From Polaromonas sp. (GTDB lineage Bacteria > Pseudomonadota > Gammaproteobacteria > Burkholderiales > Burkholderiaceae_C): DNA of 36,839 nt. This document shows positions 33,740 to 36,839 of this stretch, piece after piece. The DNA lies in contig JAUSDK010000070.1 in the NCBI GenBank assembly GCA_030650875.1, positions 1-36,839 of the forward strand, read 5' to 3'. A program made the position numbers and the translations under genes. The number at the start of each line of letters is the position of its first letter. The first letter of the stretch is position 1. The notes beneath the pieces were generated by a model that ran no database searches, was not told where the DNA came from, and worked only from the letters and a program-made list of their open reading frames with translations.

Positions 33740-34606
33740 TCACCCGGCAAACGCAGTCAGCGCCAGACCCTTGATCTGGGTCCGGTGCATGACCCTGCGC
33801 GTTTCCGGATCGAACGAGTCCCGGCGGTGCAAGGTGCAGCGGTTGTCCCACAGGATCAGATCGTGGAGGCGCCACTCTTGCCGAAACGAGAATTGCGGCT
33901 GAGTCGCATGCGCCCATAAGGCGTCGAGCAAGGCCTCGCTCTCGGCCAACGCCATCCCGAGGATGTAACTGTTGCGGCGACGGCCAAGGTACAGCGCCGC
34001 ACGCCCGGTGTCCGGGTGACTGATGACCAGTGGCTGATGGGCACCAGGGGCCTGGCGCGGATCGGTCACTGGATTCATGCCCTTTCGCATCATGCCTGCG
34101 CTGTTGTAGGTCGCGTCATGAATGGCACGACGCCCTGCAATCTTCGCTTTCATCTCGTCAGGCAGCGTTTCATAGGCCAGGTACATGTTCGACCAGAAGG
34201 TGTCGCCACCACTGGGCGGAATCTCCAGCGCGTGCAGCAGGGCGGCACGTGGCGGACTCTCAACATACGTCATGTCGCAATGCCACACCGCCTCGCCATC
34301 GCCGAGGTTGCCGATTGGCGCACCCCCAACCTTTACGTTGGAGATGACGTTGATCTCGGGAAAGTCCTCCAGAAACGGTTTGCCATACGGGTTCGGGCCG
34401 GGCGGATCAAGTTCGCCAAACAGGCGGCTCATATCCAGCAAATTTTGGTCTGACAGCATTTGCCCCCGAAAACGCAGCACCAGATGCGCATCCCATGCCT
34501 GCTTGATTTCGGCCAGCGTGGCCGGACTGATCGGCGCATGCAGATCAACGTTTGAAATCTCGGCGCCCAAGGCGGGAGACAGCGGTTTGATGGTGATGCT
34601 GGTCAT
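33740..34606 (-). CDS. TauD/TfdA-family Fe(II)/2-oxoglutarate dioxygenase
   Basis: A 288-residue oxygenase. The iron site is clear: H109 and D111 in VWHCDMTY and the distal H260 in WDNRCTLHRRD; R271 and R275 in RRVMHRTQ fit 2-oxoglutarate binding. Family members hydroxylate sulfonates (TauD), aryloxyacetates (TfdA) or other organic acids, releasing sulfite or a carbonyl. The protein is the first gene of the leftward operon and is divergent from the LysR regulator, 130 bases away. Together with the YeiH exporter and the rhodanese protein further down, a sulfonate substrate is plausible but not shown. Confidence 0.9.
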   Translation of the reverse strand: MTSITIKPLSPALGAEISNVDLHAPISPATLAEIKQAWDAHLVLRFRGQMLSDQNLLDMSRLFGELDPPGPNPYGKPFLEDFPEINVISNVKVGGAPIGNLGDGEAVWHCDMTYVESPPRAALLHALEIPPSGGDTFWSNMYLAYETLPDEMKAKIAGRRAIHDATYNSAGMMRKGMNPVTDPRQAPGAHQPLVISHPDTGRAALYLGRRRNSYILGMALAESEALLDALWAHATQPQFSFRQEWRLHDLILWDNRCTLHRRDSFDPETRRVMHRTQIKGLALTAFAG

Positions 34607-34689
34607 AAGGCTTCAGAAGTGGAGTTGATCAGGTGACGAAATCTAACAGCGCAGAACAATTCCGTAAACAATATGATTAGGCCATTGGA

Positions 34690-34709
34690 GGATGCATGTT
34701 TTTGCATCC
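34690..34709. promoter_or_regulatory. Inverted repeat in the divergent tauD-like/lysR promoter region
   Basis: GGATGCA (34690-34696) and TGCATCC (34703-34709) form a perfect 7-bp dyad with a 6-base centre, in the leader of the LysR gene and 84 bases from the dioxygenase start. It could be an operator for the LysR protein or an RNA hairpin in the leader. The spacing (20 bp overall) is longer than a classical T-N11-A box. Confidence 0.4.
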
Positions 34710-34736
34710 CTTTTCACAACCATCCCTGGAGCCTCC

Positions 34737-35714
34737 ATGCCCGCTGCAACCAGTCGCACGACCGCCAAAAGCAAAACCTTGCAGCGGCGCCACATCGCAG
34801 CGTTGGTTGCGGTGGGTGAAAGCCTGTCCGTACATGCCGCCGCGCGCGACATCGGCATGCCGCAACCTGCGCTGTCGCGTCTGCTGTCAGAGGCCGAGCA
34901 ACTGCTGGGAGCACGTCTGTTTGACCGGTCCAGCCACGGCTGTACGCCCACGGCAGACGGGCAAATGGTGCTGGCGCAGGCACGCTTCGTGATGCGCGGC
35001 CTGGACGAACTTGGCAGCATCATGTCCGACACCCGGCCCACTGTCCGGCTGGGCTGCATACCGCGGGCCATGTACACCTTCATGCCCCGGCTTTTAAATC
35101 TGGTTTACCCGGCCGGCCAGGAGGCCGAAAAATCCGGCAGGATGACAGCGCCAGCTTCCCGGTCCTTTGAACTGAATGTGGTGGAAGGCAACTCGGCCCA
35201 ACTGATGGAAGGACTGCGCCAGGGCAAGCTTGACTTCGCGATCTTTCGCAGCGCATCCAGTTCACCAGGTACCGAGCCCCATATCTGCATAGAGCGACTG
35301 TACGACGACAAGATCGTCATCATCTGCGCCACCGAAAACGCAGGGCTGGGGGAAAAGACAGTGTCTTTGCGGGAAGTCTCGACCCGGGATTGGGTTCTCC
35401 CGGATACAAAGACGACATCGCGCCAGGCGTTTGACAACTTCTTGAGGGAACACGATCTGGCACCGATCAAGCCCATCATGGAAGTTCGCTCATTTGAAGC
35501 CAATCTCGCCCTTGTGGCCGGCACGCGCTTTTTTTCGATAGCGCCGGAGTCCATTGCCAGGCGATACAGCAAGATGGGACTACGACTCGTGCGGACCAGG
35601 CCCGCCTTGCCATCAAGCCCGGTCATGCTGGCGTACCACAGCAGCCAACTGCAGAGCTTGACGCTCAAAAAATTTCACGACTTGTTGATTCACGCCGCAG
35701 CCAGTTTTAGGTAA
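34737..35714 (+). CDS. LysR-family transcriptional regulator of the dioxygenase operon
   Basis: A 325-residue regulator: the helix-turn-helix lies at about residues 14-75 (RRHIAALVAVGESLSVHAAA, then PQPALSRLLSEAEQLLGARLF) and the substrate-binding domain follows from about 100. The family hallmark PALSRLLSEAEQLLGARLFDR is present. I chose the ATG at 34737 because TGGAG lies six bases upstream; an ATG at 34692 falls inside the inverted repeat. It is divergent from the dioxygenase gene, the standard arrangement for a LysR that controls its neighbour in response to a pathway metabolite. Confidence 0.9.
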   Translation: MPAATSRTTAKSKTLQRRHIAALVAVGESLSVHAAARDIGMPQPALSRLLSEAEQLLGARLFDRSSHGCTPTADGQMVLAQARFVMRGLDELGSIMSDTRPTVRLGCIPRAMYTFMPRLLNLVYPAGQEAEKSGRMTAPASRSFELNVVEGNSAQLMEGLRQGKLDFAIFRSASSSPGTEPHICIERLYDDKIVIICATENAGLGEKTVSLREVSTRDWVLPDTKTTSRQAFDNFLREHDLAPIKPIMEVRSFEANLALVAGTRFFSIAPESIARRYSKMGLRLVRTRPALPSSPVMLAYHSSQLQSLTLKKFHDLLIHAAASFR

Positions 35715-35745
35715 ACATCGGGTTGTTTGCTTCACTTTTAAGAAC

Positions 35746-36096
35746 TTATCCGTAAATAATGTTTACATTCAACTTGATCTTTCGGAGTGCAATGATCGAT
35801 GCCGCCAAGTGGTTGAGCGCAAGAAAGCTGCGATCGAGCTTTTCGTACCTCACCAGCAGTTTGCGAAACCGGTTAAACCAACTGTGCGCCACTTCGACAA
35901 CCCAGCGTCGTGCCTTCTTCTCGGGGGTGCGCTTGAGTTCATTGGCTTCTTGCCCTCTGCCTTTGACGTGAGGGATGTAGCCATGCGCCTCGATGACTTT
36001 CAACGCGGGCGCTCCGGTATAGCCCGCGTCAGCGCACAAATGTTTGTGTCGCCTGATAGGTGGGCTGGCTCGATCGACCATGATGGCATCAAGCAC
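35746..36096 (-). pseudogene. IS5-family transposase, C-terminal fragment
   Basis: The 116 residues are the end of an IS5-type DDE transposase: MLDAIMVDRASPPIRRHKHL, DAGYTGAPALKVIEAHGYIPHV, then the YREKK-type region ELKRTPEKKARRWVVEVAHS and WFNRFRKLLVRYEKLDRSF with the final catalytic Glu expected in the RWVVE motif, and HLAASIIALRKIK. The N-terminal half is absent: the frame upstream of 36100 runs into a stop within a few codons and no second terminal repeat is seen. The sequence AGAACTTATCCGTAAATAA near 35741-35760 is probably the surviving end of the element. Confidence 0.83.
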
Positions 36097-36307
36097 TGGT
36101 TACGTCCACCTCCGCTCTTTCGGGCGTAGGTTTGATCTGCAATGCGCTGACGCACTGGGAGCTGCGCGCAGCGTATGCCGAGATGCGGGCCATCGTCTCC
36201 ATAACTGATCCGTCCATTGCAGGTCAGAACCGCGCTAGACTTTAGTTCAATAATATGGAGGATAGTCCCCTGGATTGACCAGAGTCCATAACGAACGAAG
36301 AACTAGC
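36097..36307. other. Non-coding remnant between IS fragment and sensor gene
   Basis: I see no gene with start, ribosome site and family resemblance here. One frame on the + strand reads NALTHWELRAAYAEMRAIVS before a stop near 36240, which may be a remnant of another protein, but I do not recognise it. The stretch follows the broken IS5 element and probably is a scar of its insertion or deletion. Confidence 0.4.
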
Positions 36308-36839
36308 GTGGTTTTTAGATTGCTCAAGAAACGTACGGAATCGCACGCAGCGAAGATTCAACAGGAACTGACTCTCGCCCTTCAGGGAAGAGCACAGGCA
36401 GAAGAGGAATTGGCAGCAATCCGTGAGGAGAACGAGCGGCTCAAAACGCGGTTCGATTTGATACGCCAGGCAACGAGCGACGGGTTGTGGGACATGGAGA
36501 CCAATCAGTCCAATCAGACGGACGCGGACAATCCTTTCTGGTGGTCCGATCAGTTTCGGCACTTACTCGGCTTTCGCGACGAGGAGGACTTTCCAAACGT
36601 GCTCGGCAGTTGGGCATCCCGGCTTCACCCAGAGGACTCCGCACCGACGCTGGCTGCCTTCAATGCTCACATCAATGATTGCTCGGGCCAAACGCCCTAC
36701 GACGTGACGTATCGGCTGCTCTGTCGCAGCGGTGAGTATCGCTGGTTCAGAGCCCGTGGAAATACCATGCGCACATCCGACGGAACAGCGCTGCGGGTGG
36801 CCGGTTCGCTGACCGATCTCACAGACCGGAACGCCATCC
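36308..36839 (+). CDS. PAS-domain sensor, probably methyl-accepting chemotaxis protein (N-terminal part, cut by window end)
   Basis: The frame is open from 36266 to the end of the window, so the gene is incomplete. The likely start is the GTG at 36308 (VVFRLLKKRTESHAAKIQQEL); a TTG at 36275 is in frame. About residues 10-50 form a charged coiled coil (LQGRAQAEEELAAIREENER), followed by a PAS_3-type domain at about 55-175: RFDLIRQATSDGLWDMETNQ, NPFWWSDQFRHLLGFRDEED, WASRLHPEDS, and YRWFRARGNTMRTSDGTALR. Proteins of Burkholderiales with this start are soluble chemoreceptors with a C-terminal MCP signalling domain; that half would lie outside. The base composition looks less GC-rich than the housekeeping region, near a broken IS element. 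Confidence 0.75.
   Translation, partial: MVFRLLKKRTESHAAKIQQELTLALQGRAQAEEELAAIREENERLKTRFDLIRQATSDGLWDMETNQSNQTDADNPFWWSDQFRHLLGFRDEEDFPNVLGSWASRLHPEDSAPTLAAFNAHINDCSGQTPYDVTYRLLCRSGEYRWFRARGNTMRTSDGTALRVAGSLTDLTDRNAI

Noticed and set aside
32614..33774. 386-codon plus-strand frame opposite the enolase-family gene
   Set aside because: Antisense to a gene with a complete set of catalytic residues; no family resemblance.

Overview
The window looks like chromosomal DNA of a high-GC betaproteobacterium of the order Burkholderiales, most likely family Comamonadaceae (Polaromonas or a close relative). I base this on protein character, gene order and short interspersed repeats, not on a database search. 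No rRNA, tRNA, CRISPR array, phage module or plasmid gene was seen.

Region 1 (1-8862) is a respiratory formate dehydrogenase cluster reading rightward: the tail of a DUF3306-type protein, a multi-cluster ferredoxin, a TorD-family chaperone, a 68-residue Tat-signal protein, the catalytic subunit (cysteine, not selenocysteine), the iron-sulfur beta subunit, a small lipoprotein, the cytochrome b gamma subunit and a small exported protein. A strong Rho-independent terminator follows at 8831-8861. Downstream lies fdhD, whose last quarter is missing and replaced by short repeats.

Region 2 (9509-11962) starts with a repeat-rich scar of about 350 bp and continues with a DUF58 gene and a von Willebrand factor A gene; the MoxR ATPase that normally goes with them is absent here. 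Region 3 (11991-18465, leftward) holds a quinone-oxidoreductase-like dehydrogenase, a tight four-gene operon of a J-domain protein plus three proteins I cannot assign, and the lipoprotein-export genes lolD and a LolC/LolE-type permease.

Region 4 (18499-26167, rightward) is mostly housekeeping: an RpfE-like protein, recJ, a 24-residue membrane peptide, a PHP-domain phosphatase, an EamA transporter, a YciO/Sua5 protein, a site-2 protease and trpS with a C-terminal extension. Two of these genes (recJ and the RpfE-like gene) carry intergenic-type repeats inserted in frame.

Region 5 (26321-35714) is the accessory part. An intact LuxR-type response regulator faces the wreck of a histidine kinase. 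Then a leftward run of six genes (TauD dioxygenase, enolase-superfamily enzyme, Bug-type binding protein, AbrB-type membrane protein, YeiH-type exporter, four-domain rhodanese protein) is transcribed away from a LysR regulator. A sulfonate- or organosulfur-catabolic role is a reasonable but unproven reading. The right edge (35715-36839) holds a truncated IS5-type transposase and the start of a PAS-domain sensor, probably a chemoreceptor, cut by the window end.
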